A DNA stretch of 25,726 nucleotides from Methanobacteriota archaeon. Its GTDB lineage: Archaea; Thermoplasmatota; DTKX01; GCA-020343715. Where the stretch lies: the NCBI GenBank assembly GCA_030597775.1, contig JAUVRF010000001.1, positions 1-25,726 of the forward strand. The letters are read 5' to 3'. A program made the translations under genes and the position numbers. The notes under the pieces are model-generated. The model searched no databases and was not told the origin of the DNA. It saw only the letters and a list, made by a program, of their open reading frames with translations. Numbering within the stretch: position 1 is the first letter of the stretch; each line of letters opens with the position of its first letter. This document shows, piece by piece, positions 1 to 7,368 of the stretch.

Positions 1-404
1 GCGGTGCCTCCGCCATCGAGATCGCATTGGAGCTCCGCGACTACGCCGCGACCATCGGCGGTCGCGAGCAGCTGGCCATCGACGCCTTCGCCAACGCCAT
101 CGAGATCATCCCCAAGACCCTGGCCGAGAACGCTGGCCTTGACTCGATCAACGCGATCCTGGACCTGCGCCAGGCCCACAAGAAGGGCCAGAAGTACGCC
201 GGGCTCAACGTGTTCTCCGGCAAGGTCGTCAACATGATGGACGCCGAGGTCATCGAACCCCTGAGGGTCGGCACCCAGGCAATCCAGTCCGCGACCGAGG
301 CGGCGATCATGATCCTGCGCATCGATGATGTGATCGCGGCCAAGGCGGGCGGCGGTCCCGGTGGTCCTGGCGGCATGCCTGGCATGGGCGACATGGACTA
401 CTAG
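1..404 (+). CDS. Thermosome (group II chaperonin) subunit, C-terminal part
   Basis: This is the 3' end of a group II chaperonin subunit. The reading frame is open from base 3, so the gene begins outside the window. About 133 residues are visible. They cover the last part of the equatorial domain, with GGASAIEIALELRDYA and the stretch around LDLRQAHKKGQKYAGLNV, followed by VIEPLRVGTQAIQSATEAA and LRIDDVIAAK. The protein ends in the Gly/Met-rich tail GGPGGMPGMGDMDY, which is typical of thermosomes and CCT. The complete protein would form the ATP-driven double-ring folding chamber in the cytosol. A hairpin followed by a T-tract starts three bases after the stop codon, so the transcript probably ends there. 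The family call is secure. Which paralog (alpha or beta) this is cannot be told from the C-terminus alone. Confidence 0.95.
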   Translation, partial: GASAIEIALELRDYAATIGGREQLAIDAFANAIEIIPKTLAENAGLDSINAILDLRQAHKKGQKYAGLNVFSGKVVNMMDAEVIEPLRVGTQAIQSATEAAIMILRIDDVIAAKAGGGPGGPGGMPGMGDMDY

Positions 405-406
405 AT

Positions 407-453
407 GGGACGGGGGTTCGACCCCCGCCCCTCTCCCCTTTTTTTTTTATTTT
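407..453 (+). terminator. Hairpin plus T-tract terminator after the thermosome gene
   Basis: A 10-bp stem with one mismatch (407-416 with 422-431) closes a TTCGA loop. After a short C-rich spacer come ten T at 439-448 and further T-rich bases to 453. Archaeal RNA polymerase terminates mainly on T-tracts, and here a strong GC hairpin precedes one. It sits directly after the thermosome stop codon and before the convergent end of the methyltransferase gene. Confidence 0.7.
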
Positions 454-515
454 CCACTTGCCGAGCCCAGGCTCTCATGATCCGCGATCTTGCAGCCTGG
501 GGACGCCAGCTATCC

Positions 516-1133
516 TCATTGGCCGCACTTGCCCACGAGGGGTACGAAGATGCAACCACCCAAGCGCTCCACCGTCGTGCGGTTCCCTTTCCTTGTCACC
601 CGCGTCAGTTCCTGCATGTAGGGACTCCCCACGGGAATGAGCAGCATGCCGTCCTCGGAGAGGTTGTCCACCATTGTCTCGGACAGGCGAGGAGCTGCGC
701 ATGCCACCGAGATCCGGTCGTACGGGGCGTGCTCGGGCCAACCGCACGAGCCGTCCCCGACCACAACGGTCACCCTGTCGGAGAGGCCAGCTGCCTCCAG
801 GTTGTCCCGGGCCCGTCGGGCAAGGGCCTCGATGCGTTCCACAGTGAAGACATGGCCAGTGGGTCCGACCACGTGGGCGATCACCGCGGCATGGTAACCC
901 AAGCCTCCACCCACCTCCAGCACCCGCTGGCCCTCACTGCAACGCATGGCCTCCACCATTATGGCAACCATGTGAGGTGCGGAGATCGTCTGGTGGTGGC
1001 CTATCTCCAGGGGATGGTCGGCGTAGGCCGCCCGCTGGACGCTCGTTGGAACGAACAACTCACGTCTCACGGAGCCCATCGCGTGACGGACCGGGTCGGA
1101 GCGGACGTATCCCGAGCGCTCCAGGTGTTCCAC
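516..1133 (-). CDS. pcm: Protein-L-isoaspartate O-methyltransferase
   Basis: This 205-residue protein is a cytosolic repair enzyme. It uses S-adenosylmethionine to methylate L-isoaspartyl residues in aged proteins. The family signature HQTISAPHMVA lies at residues 47-57, and SAM-binding motif I, VLEVGGGLGYHAAV, at 71-84. The usual motif is VLEVGTGSGY, so a Gly replaces the Thr. Later blocks include VTVVVGDGSCGWPEHAPYDR and the C-terminal region around LLIPVG. The length is normal for the family. The start is a GTG at 1133, preceded by a G-rich stretch. The gene is convergent with the thermosome gene and divergent from the PKD protein gene. A weak TATA-like ATTAAA on the minus strand near 1193-1198 could drive it. 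Confidence 0.93.
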   Translation of the reverse strand: MEHLERSGYVRSDPVRHAMGSVRRELFVPTSVQRAAYADHPLEIGHHQTISAPHMVAIMVEAMRCSEGQRVLEVGGGLGYHAAVIAHVVGPTGHVFTVERIEALARRARDNLEAAGLSDRVTVVVGDGSCGWPEHAPYDRISVACAAPRLSETMVDNLSEDGMLLIPVGSPYMQELTRVTRKGNRTTVERLGGCIFVPLVGKCGQ

Positions 1134-1225
1134 TAGGAGCCCCCTCTGGTCATCGAAACTACCTTTTGGGACGATTTTCCCCTCCGAGCACGTTTAATGA
1201 CTGGCCCTCCTTTAACGTTTGTGGG

Positions 1226-1257
1226 TGAGGGCCTCAACCAATCCGAAAGATTAATAA
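1226..1257 (+). promoter_or_regulatory. BRE/TATA promoter and 11-bp dyad upstream of the PKD protein
   Basis: A purine-rich BRE-like CCGAAAG (1243-1249) runs into ATTAATAA (1250-1257). Transcription would begin near 1276-1280. This supports translation from the ATG at 1324 rather than from the in-frame ATG at 1264. The palindrome TGAGG-G-CCTCA lies 14 bp upstream (1226-1236) and could be an operator. Confidence 0.5.
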
Positions 1258-1323
1258 CCAAAGATGTGGGTTCAAACTGCTGGTCCTGAGCCAGCACTCA
1301 ACCAATTCGGGGGACACTATAAG

Positions 1324-3165
1324 ATGATACGCAAGAACTACCTACTGATACTACTCCTCATCCTGGGGGTTACCCTCGTGGTCGCGAGCGCTGTCTCGGC
1401 TGCTGACGAGCTGGAGATATTCGCCGGTCAGGACAAGACCGTCCGCGCGAACACCCCCCTGGAGTTCAATGATGCACTTATCAACAAGCCCAATCCTCTG
1501 GACCCTGAGCGAACCTACACATTCTCGTGGGATTTCGACAACAAGAAGAACACCGACCTGGACACTCCACCCATCTTCGACAACGATGCCGAGAGCAACG
1601 AGAGGTTCACCGAGTGGACCTATCACATCCCCGGTGTGTATATCGTGACCCTCACGGTGGAGGATGGCTTCAACACCGTCAAGGACACCCTTCAGGTGAC
1701 CGTCAAGGCGAACGAGCCACCTGACATCCACGTCAACTCCACCGAGTCGGCGTTCAAGGACGTCGAGCACATCTTCTACGGCGACGCCACCGACGACAAC
1801 GCCCCGCCCCACCTTCTGAGATGGCACTGGGAGTTCGGTGATGGTGAGTCCAGCGACGATGCCCCACCGGTGCGCCACGTCTACGGGTCGGTGCGTGGTT
1901 ACCAGGTGAAGGTGCGCGTCACCGACCCCGACAACGATTACTCGGTGTTCACCATCTTCCTCAACGTTGTCGAGAAGCCAGGAGAGATGGGAAGGCTCTA
2001 TCCCATCAAGGACGGCAAGATATCCCACAAGGCAAAGGAGATCCGGGAGGAGGGTTACATCGCCTACAAGCTCCCCGTCAAGAAAAATCACGACATCATA
2101 ATAGAGGTCATCGTATCCACCAGCCCGCCCTCTCCACCGGTCTCTGTGCTGATCTTCACCTCGGAGAACGCATTCTTGGACTACGAGCTGGGCGTGGGCG
2201 GCACCTGGAGGGGCAGCCTGTCCCACGAGGAGCTGGATTACCTGCACTTGATGGCGTTCACCGCCGATGAGGACGCGGACTACTATATCGTCATCGACAA
2301 TGGCTACCAGACGGGAGGCGGCTTCGCGTCCCTCTCCGGAATGGCCACAGTTGACATCAAGGTCGAGGACATTGACCACGGAAATTGGTGGGTCGACATC
2401 CCCTTCTTCGTCTACTTCCTGATCGTGGTCGTCGTCGCGGTCTTGGTGCTGTTCATCGTTGGCAACAAGTTCCTCGAGGTGCAGCAGAGCCAGAAGCAGC
2501 AGAAACAGGCCATCGTCCAGACCAAGGTCCAGAAGGACCAGGCCGTCAGTTCCCTCAGGAGCTTCTTGGACAACCCCGAGGACGCCACGGTCCGCGCTTC
2601 ACAGCGGGCCCAGATGGCACCCCAGTACCCGCAGCCAGCCCCGGGCGGACCGCCCGGAGGTCCCGGACCCGGACCCGTTCCGGGCCCTGGCCCGACCCCG
2701 ATCCCAGGCGGAGCGCCCGTCCAGACCCGTCCCGTGGGAGCACCTGTGGCCTCGCAACCCCAGCGACCCCCGGGAGCACCCGGAGGCCCGCCGCCCCCGC
2801 GCCCCGCTGGAGCGCCTGGAGGCCCACCTCAGCAAGCGCCCCCGAAGACCCCACCCGCGGAGGCACCCGCGGAGGCACCCCCCGAGACCGAGGTCCCAAC
2901 GACCTTCGAAGTGCCTCCCATCGTCGAGGCGCCTTCGATCGTGCAAGGTGACGCTCCCGAGATGATCTCGTCCACGGGGCCCGTCTATCTGAAGACGGAG
3001 CAACCCAAGCGGGAGAAGACCGACTTCGATCTGAGGTCGGACAAGGATGTGGCCGCGGATTTCGAGCTGAGATCGGAGAAGGACGTCATCGAGGAAGATG
3101 AGAGATCCAAGGCCCGCAAGGGTTCAGAGACCAAAGAGGAATCCGAGAGCTCCGAGGAGGAGTGA
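1324..3165 (+). CDS. PKD-domain membrane protein with Pro-rich cytoplasmic tail
   Basis: This 613-residue protein is probably anchored in the membrane with its N-terminal part outside. A signal peptide (MIRKNY plus a hydrophobic stretch ending near VSAADE) is followed by two PKD-like beta-sandwich domains. The first has FSWDFDNKK and GVYIVTLTVEDG, the second WHWEFGDGESSDDAPP and YQVKVRVTDPDND. A further domain of unknown type follows at about residues 225-350. One membrane helix spans about 359-381. The inside part begins with a Gln/Lys-rich segment, has a Pro/Gly-rich linker (about 433-522), and ends in a charged tail with the repeated LRSDKDV/LRSEKDV motif and a poly-Glu end. An in-frame ATG 60 bases upstream would spoil the signal peptide. 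PKD domains suggest surface binding; no partner can be named. Confidence 0.85.
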   Translation: MIRKNYLLILLLILGVTLVVASAVSAADELEIFAGQDKTVRANTPLEFNDALINKPNPLDPERTYTFSWDFDNKKNTDLDTPPIFDNDAESNERFTEWTYHIPGVYIVTLTVEDGFNTVKDTLQVTVKANEPPDIHVNSTESAFKDVEHIFYGDATDDNAPPHLLRWHWEFGDGESSDDAPPVRHVYGSVRGYQVKVRVTDPDNDYSVFTIFLNVVEKPGEMGRLYPIKDGKISHKAKEIREEGYIAYKLPVKKNHDIIIEVIVSTSPPSPPVSVLIFTSENAFLDYELGVGGTWRGSLSHEELDYLHLMAFTADEDADYYIVIDNGYQTGGGFASLSGMATVDIKVEDIDHGNWWVDIPFFVYFLIVVVVAVLVLFIVGNKFLEVQQSQKQQKQAIVQTKVQKDQAVSSLRSFLDNPEDATVRASQRAQMAPQYPQPAPGGPPGGPGPGPVPGPGPTPIPGGAPVQTRPVGAPVASQPQRPPGAPGGPPPPRPAGAPGGPPQQAPPKTPPAEAPAEAPPETEVPTTFEVPPIVEAPSIVQGDAPEMISSTGPVYLKTEQPKREKTDFDLRSDKDVAADFELRSEKDVIEEDERSKARKGSETKEESESSEEE

Positions 3166-3181
3166 GCCAGGGGGCGAGCCT

Positions 3182-4573
3182 TTGCCCCTCCCAAGATCCC
3201 GAACAGGACCCCCCGGGTCGTCAGATACCACACATCTATCGGTAGTGGGAACGGGGTACGTTGGCCTGGTCACCGCCCTGGCCTTCTGCCACCACGGACA
3301 TCGTGTCACCTGCGTGGACATCATCCCCGAGAGGGTCGACTCCGTCTCCAGGGGGAAGGCGCCCTTCTACGAGCCGGATGTGGCCGAGGCCCTCGCCCGA
3401 CACCTGGGCTCGGGCCTCCTCGACGCCACCACGGACACCGCAAAGGCTGTGGCGAGCACCGAGATCACATTCCTCTGCGTGGGCACGCCGTCCTCTGCGG
3501 ACGGTTCATACGACCTTGGCCATCTTGGAGCCGCCGCCCGTTCGATGGGTGAGGCCATCGCCGGCCTGGACAGGCATCACCTCGTCGTGACCAAGAGCAC
3601 CGTCACCCCCACCGCCAATCGGTCCGTGGTCCTCCCGGCCATCACCAACGCCTCGGGCAAGGAGGCCCCGGCAGGGTTCTCCCTGGCCTCGAATCCGGAG
3701 TTCCTGCGGGAGGGGTCCGCCCTGGCCGACGCGCTGGCACCCGACCGCATAGTTCTCGGGATAATGGAGGGGGACCAGGCTGCCAGGGACCTCCTGGAGG
3801 GCCTTTACGCGCCCTTCGACCGGCCACTCCTTGTCACCTCCCTCGAGGGCGCCGAGCTGATCAAGCTGGCCTCCAACTCGCTTCTGGCCATCAAGGTGGC
3901 CTTCGCCAACGAGGTGGCGAACCTGGCCTCATCGGTCGATGCCGACGGTTACCAGGTCCTGGAGGGCGTGGGCCTCGATCATCGGCTTGGACCACACTTC
4001 CTGAGGGCGGGGGCTGGGTTCGGCGGGAGCTGCTTCCCGAGGGGCCTGCGAGCGCTGGTGGCCTTCTCCAGGTCCCAGGGCGCCCCCGCGCTGTTGCCGA
4101 CCGCTGCGCTGGACCAGAACGAGGTGCAACCAGCCGTCATGGTCGACCTGGTCCGCAAGGCCCTCGACGGGAACCTCCAGGGAAAACGGGTGGCACTCCT
4201 GGGCCTGGCATTCAAGCCGGATACCGACGACGTGAGGGAGACCCGGGCGCTTCCCATCTACAAGCTCCTCCTGGAAGAGGGTGCCACCGTCGTGTGCCAC
4301 GACCCGCGCGCCGGGAGCAACTTCGTCGAGCTGGTCCGCGAGGAGGGGCTGGCACATCCCGATGTCCGTGAGGGGTTGGATGAGGTCCTGAGAGAAGCCA
4401 ACGCCGCCGTCATCCAGACCGAGTGGGAGGAGTACCGGTTGTTGGGACCGGCGGAGCTCGTTTCCGAAATGGCACCGCCTCGAGCAATAGTCGACGCTCG
4501 CAGGACCTTCGACCCTTACATGATGCGGGCGGCTGGTGTGACGTACTGGGGCGTCGGGCTCCCACCACCCTGA
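3182..4573 (+). CDS. UDP-glucose/GDP-mannose dehydrogenase family protein
   Basis: This protein would oxidise a nucleotide sugar (UDP-glucose or UDP-HexNAc) to its uronic acid with two NAD+, supplying precursors for surface glycans or protein glycosylation. The order is an NAD-binding Rossmann motif VVGTGYVGLV (from residue 21), TKSTVTPT, the substrate motif NPEFLREGSALAD, the helix LASNSLLAIKVAFANEVANL with its catalytic Lys, and the catalytic Cys284 in GFGGSCFPRG. The C-terminal NAD-like domain contains ALLGLAFKPDTDDVRET. Family members usually read CFPKD; here the last two residues are Arg-Gly. The region before VVGTG has no ATG. I chose TTG at 3182, preceded by GGGGGCGAG, giving 463 residues. 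The only in-frame ATG is at 3098, inside the upstream gene. The stop abuts the convergent roadblock gene with no gap. Confidence 0.88.
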   Translation: MPLPRSRTGPPGSSDTTHLSVVGTGYVGLVTALAFCHHGHRVTCVDIIPERVDSVSRGKAPFYEPDVAEALARHLGSGLLDATTDTAKAVASTEITFLCVGTPSSADGSYDLGHLGAAARSMGEAIAGLDRHHLVVTKSTVTPTANRSVVLPAITNASGKEAPAGFSLASNPEFLREGSALADALAPDRIVLGIMEGDQAARDLLEGLYAPFDRPLLVTSLEGAELIKLASNSLLAIKVAFANEVANLASSVDADGYQVLEGVGLDHRLGPHFLRAGAGFGGSCFPRGLRALVAFSRSQGAPALLPTAALDQNEVQPAVMVDLVRKALDGNLQGKRVALLGLAFKPDTDDVRETRALPIYKLLLEEGATVVCHDPRAGSNFVELVREEGLAHPDVREGLDEVLREANAAVIQTEWEEYRLLGPAELVSEMAPPRAIVDARRTFDPYMMRAAGVTYWGVGLPPP

Positions 4574-4951
4574 TCAGGACCCGTCCTCAAGGACCCTGCG
4601 TATGGTTCCCGCGGTCTCGGCCACGTCAAACAGCATACCGCCCACCTCGACGGACCTGTCGAGGACCACAACGAGTATGTTCCGCTCGTCGATGGGAGTG
4701 GTGAGGATGTAGTGTTGCGTGGCCACGATGATGACCGTTTCGGCCTCCTCGCCCTCCACGGACTCCATCACCAGCTCGCCGAGGCCCTGCATGAACGCGG
4801 TCCTCAGGGCCAGGACCTCCAGGTTGACACTGTCCGGTAGATCGGAGGCCACTGGAATACCATCCCGGCTGATGACGGTGGATGCCACGACGCCGTTGGT
4901 CCCCCTGAGGCCCTCAAGGATCCCCTCAAGAGAGGCTCTTGTTGCGGTCAC
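4574..4951 (-). CDS. Roadblock/LC7 domain protein
   Basis: This 125-residue protein consists of one roadblock/LC7 domain. A first helix (LEGILEGLRGTNGVVAST) is followed by the strand-turn ISRDGIPVASDLP, a long central helix, then strands EAETVIIVATQHYILTTP and RNILVVVLDRS, and a closing helix. Roadblock proteins usually dimerise and act as scaffolds or GTPase-activating partners for small GTPases, as MglB does for MglA and Ragulator subunits do for Rag GTPases. It is the last gene of the minus-strand operon that starts with a Ras-like GTPase, so that GTPase is the obvious partner. The start is GTG at 4951, 31 bp after the V4R gene. Its 3' end abuts that of the sugar dehydrogenase. Confidence 0.88.
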   Translation of the reverse strand: MTATRASLEGILEGLRGTNGVVASTVISRDGIPVASDLPDSVNLEVLALRTAFMQGLGELVMESVEGEEAETVIIVATQHYILTTPIDERNILVVVLDRSVEVGGMLFDVAETAGTIRRVLEDGS

Positions 4952-4982
4952 GATGGTTCCCTCGAGACACCTCGCCGAACGG

Positions 4983-5459
4983 TCAGCCTTCCCTCACCGT
5001 CAGCTCGAAGTTGCAGATGGTGTTCCCGGCGGAGACGCAGTCGGTCTCCTGGCAATAGTACCTCTTCCGTGTCAGGGCCGAGGTCGTGCCAGCCAGATAG
5101 CCTCTGGTGAGGTCGCATGAGATCGTTCCCGTCTGGCCCAGGGCGAGGGCCTCGGTGGAACCGTCGCATTCCACGTGCAGACTCCCCTCTGGCAACTCGG
5201 TCACGATGATGCGGCCCAGGCCCATCTCGATCCACAGGGACGTCAGGGTCTCGGGCAGGGTCAGGTCGCCGTTCACCTGGATGTTGATCTTCCTCGTCAC
5301 AGCCTCACCGCTGGAGAACCCTATCCTGAAGAGGATGGCGCGGGCCGCGTCGAGACCTGCAAGCTCCAGGAACTCGTCGTGAAGGCTCTTGAGGATCTGG
5401 GTCGGCATTATGAAGAAGGCCGCCTGGATGGACTCATCCGGTTCAGCTCCAACGCCCAT
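4983..5459 (-). CDS. Stand-alone V4R domain protein
   Basis: This 158-residue protein is a single V4R domain. The body runs from about residue 13 (AAFFIMPTQILKSLHDEF) to the end. The family hallmark near the C-terminus is present: RGYLAGTTSAL followed by YCQETDCVSAGNTICNFEL, with Cys136, Cys141 and Cys149 as possible metal or ligand contacts. V4R domains share their fold with the Bet3 family of the eukaryotic TRAPP vesicle-tethering complex and often act as ligand sensors in prokaryotes. The protein is a clear paralog of the V4R part of the gene just upstream, sharing FFIMPxxxLKSLxDE. Only 3 bases separate the two genes, so they are surely cotranscribed. The ligand is unknown. Confidence 0.85.
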   Translation of the reverse strand: MGVGAEPDESIQAAFFIMPTQILKSLHDEFLELAGLDAARAILFRIGFSSGEAVTRKINIQVNGDLTLPETLTSLWIEMGLGRIIVTELPEGSLHVECDGSTEALALGQTGTISCDLTRGYLAGTTSALTRKRYYCQETDCVSAGNTICNFELTVREG

Positions 5460-5462
5460 CGT

Positions 5463-6488
5463 TCAGCCTCCATTCAGTGTCAGCGGCTCCATCTCACGTT
5501 CGATGAGTTTCAGGTCCTTCTCGCTGAGGGTCGACGGGCTGATCGTGGCGATCAGCACGCTGTCGTGGATCGCCACCTGGTCCCTCACAAGCTGGAGGAA
5601 CTTCAAAGCCGAATGGTAGTTGTTCTGAACGATGAGGTACTCCAGACCCGATATCATCACGGTGGCACGCTCCGCCTTCTTCAAGAAGTCCTCGATCTTG
5701 TGGTACAGCTTGCCCAATTGCACGGGCTCCACCGCGAACTCCTGCTCGGCGTTGCTCAGCCACAGCACCGGGGTGTTGGTTAGACCGTACAGCCTGCGTA
5801 TCTTGGTGGGGAAGTCGCGGGTGATGCAAAGACCCTGGTTGCCCGATGCAAGCTCGTTCACGAACAGCTTGTAGGCTCCGTCAGGGTCCTCGGCTTCCAC
5901 AAGGTAGGCAACGCCCCTCTCAAGTTCCGACTCAGGCTTCGCCTTGGCTGCCACATCAGGGGCCTTGGCGGTCTCCTCCTGCACGGGGGTGAAGTACTCG
6001 GTCCCCAAGGTGATGATGAAACAGGTCTCGGACCAGTCCTGTGAGCATTGGACCTCGTCAACGTTGGTCTCTTTCTGGCTAAGTCCAACGGTCATGCCGT
6101 TTAGGTAACCGCGTGTGAAATGACACTTGGGTTCCTTGGGTTTGCCCAGGGCCAGGCTCTCGACCGACTCGTGGAACCTGACCTTGATGTGCTCGTCGCT
6201 GACCTCCTCCACGGTTATCCGACCGAGACCTATCCCAGCCCACAGGGGAGGTATGGTCTCGGCGATCTCCTCCATGGTCTCGCACCTCATGCCCATCCGG
6301 GTGACCATACCCTCACCGCAGCGGATGCCATAACGGTACAGCATGTCGTTGGCAAGGGCATCACCGCCTTGGATCTCGATCTCGTCCCTGAGGCTCTTCA
6401 GGGCGTTCCCGGGCATTATGAAGAAAGCCATCTGGAGCGGGTCCTCCTCCCCCTCCTCCTCCTCGAGCAGAACCAGATCCTCTTCCAT
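5463..6488 (-). CDS. V4R-DUF835 two-domain protein
   Basis: This 341-residue protein carries two recognisable domains. After an acidic N-terminus comes a V4R domain at about 20-165, with AFFIMPGNALKSLRDE, the RGYLNGMTVGL stretch, and Cys148 and Cys156. A linker rich in Ala, Lys and Glu (about 170-190) leads to a DUF835 domain at about 190-335, with GVAYLVEAEDPDGAYKLF, GLCITRDFP, VLWLSN, the central ATVMISGLEYLIVQNN, and VLIATISPSTLSEKDLKLIE. DUF835 is found mainly in Euryarchaeota and Thermoplasmata; it looks like an ATPase-derived or signalling domain without a proven activity. The gene lies 12 bp after the Ras-like GTPase and 3 bp before the second V4R gene. A role as a sensor or scaffold for the GTPase is inferred from this context. 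Confidence 0.85.
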   Translation of the reverse strand: MEEDLVLLEEEEGEEDPLQMAFFIMPGNALKSLRDEIEIQGGDALANDMLYRYGIRCGEGMVTRMGMRCETMEEIAETIPPLWAGIGLGRITVEEVSDEHIKVRFHESVESLALGKPKEPKCHFTRGYLNGMTVGLSQKETNVDEVQCSQDWSETCFIITLGTEYFTPVQEETAKAPDVAAKAKPESELERGVAYLVEAEDPDGAYKLFVNELASGNQGLCITRDFPTKIRRLYGLTNTPVLWLSNAEQEFAVEPVQLGKLYHKIEDFLKKAERATVMISGLEYLIVQNNYHSALKFLQLVRDQVAIHDSVLIATISPSTLSEKDLKLIEREMEPLTLNGG

Positions 6489-6500
6489 GCCTATGACCTC

Positions 6501-7058
6501 CTATATCGCATTGATCTTCTTGAAGAAGCTGTAGCATAAGGTGTTCCCCAGCTCCAGGAACGACGCCTCCACGTTCTCGCCAGTCTTTGCGGAGGTGAAG
6601 TGCAGACGCGCGTTGAACTTCTTAGCGATTCGCTCCGCCTCGGAGAGGTCGAAGGTGCTCTTGTCGATGAGGTCCGCCTTGTGTATCAGGAGGACCAGAG
6701 GGACGCTACCCACCGTCTTTTGGAACCCGGTGGCCCATTCCTCCAGGCTCTTGATGGTCGCCGGCCTGGTGGCATCGGCGACGACAAGGCCGCCTTCGGC
6801 GCCCTGGTAGTAGACCGGATGCAGTCTCGAGTACTCCTTCTGACCCAGGATGTCCCAGATGAGAAGCGAGATCCTCACCTTCATGTCCTGGGAAGGATGT
6901 TTGAAGACCAACGACTTCTTGGTCACTTTGGTTCCGATGGTGGTGATGTACTTGTCGTCGAAGCTGCTGTAGACGTATCGGCGTATCAGAGAGGTCTTTC
7001 CAACAGCAGCATCCCCCAACAGGCAAATCTTCTTGATAAGTTCCTTTGTCTCTGTCAT
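6501..7058 (-). CDS. Ras/Rab-like small GTPase
   Basis: This 185-residue protein is a small GTP-binding switch. All five G motifs can be placed: P-loop GDAAVGKT (15-22); switch I TTIGT (39-43); WDILGQ (68-73), which keeps the Gln of DxxGQ; HKAD (126-129), where His replaces the usual Asn of NKxD; and TSAK (155-158). The order and spacing match Rab/Ras proteins. There is no C-terminal prenylation Cys and no membrane helix, so any membrane contact would need partners. It heads a four-gene operon with two V4R proteins and a roadblock protein, which are plausible sensors and regulators. A TATA-like element lies about 35 bp upstream of the ATG, and the short inverted repeat TGCCTcggtAGGCA sits directly before the start. 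Confidence 0.93.
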   Translation of the reverse strand: MTETKELIKKICLLGDAAVGKTSLIRRYVYSSFDDKYITTIGTKVTKKSLVFKHPSQDMKVRISLLIWDILGQKEYSRLHPVYYQGAEGGLVVADATRPATIKSLEEWATGFQKTVGSVPLVLLIHKADLIDKSTFDLSEAERIAKKFNARLHFTSAKTGENVEASFLELGNTLCYSFFKKINAI

Positions 7059-7083
7059 GCCTACCGAGGCATGTATTGACCAA

Positions 7084-7100
7084 TGGATAAATTAAGTTTC
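7084..7100 (-). promoter_or_regulatory. TATA promoter of the GTPase operon
   Basis: On the minus strand this reads GAAACTTAATTTATCCA, a purine BRE-like GAAA followed by an AT-rich TATA element. Its centre is about 33 bp upstream of the GTPase ATG, so the transcript would have a leader of only a few bases. It lies inside an AT-rich spacer in an otherwise GC-rich window. Confidence 0.5.
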
Positions 7101-7340
7101 CCAGCTGCTTCAGTGAATTTTCCAACCACGAGCATGAATGTCAGGGCTCCCAATCGACACGAATGCACAATTCCGCCCACATCTATGATGTTTTGTGAAC
7201 CCTCTGGTTGGCATATCTTTGTTTTCATGGGATTTGGATGTCGATGTGAGGAATCCGAAAAGGCAAACCCTGTTCGGCAAAAATTAAATATGATTTAGTG
7301 CAAAGAATAGTACGTAAGAAGCAGCGGGATGGCATCAACC

Positions 7341-7368
7341 GTTAGTAAGTCATTTCTGACTCCCTAAC
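7341..7368 (+). ncRNA. Candidate hairpin of a small RNA or leader
   Basis: GTTAG(TA)AGTCA-TTTC-TGACT(CC)CTAAC forms two 5-bp stems separated by a symmetrical 2x2 internal loop, closed by a tetraloop. It lies 50-60 bp downstream of a TATA-like sequence at 7279-7292, so it would be near the 5' end of an RNA started there. It could be part of a small RNA or of the leader of the downstream PKD gene. No known RNA family was recognised. Confidence 0.25.

Noticed and set aside
407..431. T-arm-like GGGGGTTCGACCCCC, suggesting a tRNA 3' end
   Set aside because: The T-stem does not pair properly in tRNA register, the upstream bases are thermosome coding sequence, and no acceptor or anticodon arm is present. 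A T-tract follows, so a terminator is the better reading.
1264..1323. N-terminal extension of the first PKD protein from the ATG at 1264
   Set aside because: That ATG lies upstream of the predicted transcription start, and the extra 20 residues would bury the signal peptide.
1351..2379. Minus-strand open frame (342 codons) opposite the first PKD gene
   Set aside because: Antisense shadow; the plus strand encodes a signal peptide and PKD domains.
7083..7298. 71-codon plus-strand frame in the AT-rich spacer
   Set aside because: Overlaps the GTPase promoter, has no ribosome site, and its composition resembles no protein family.
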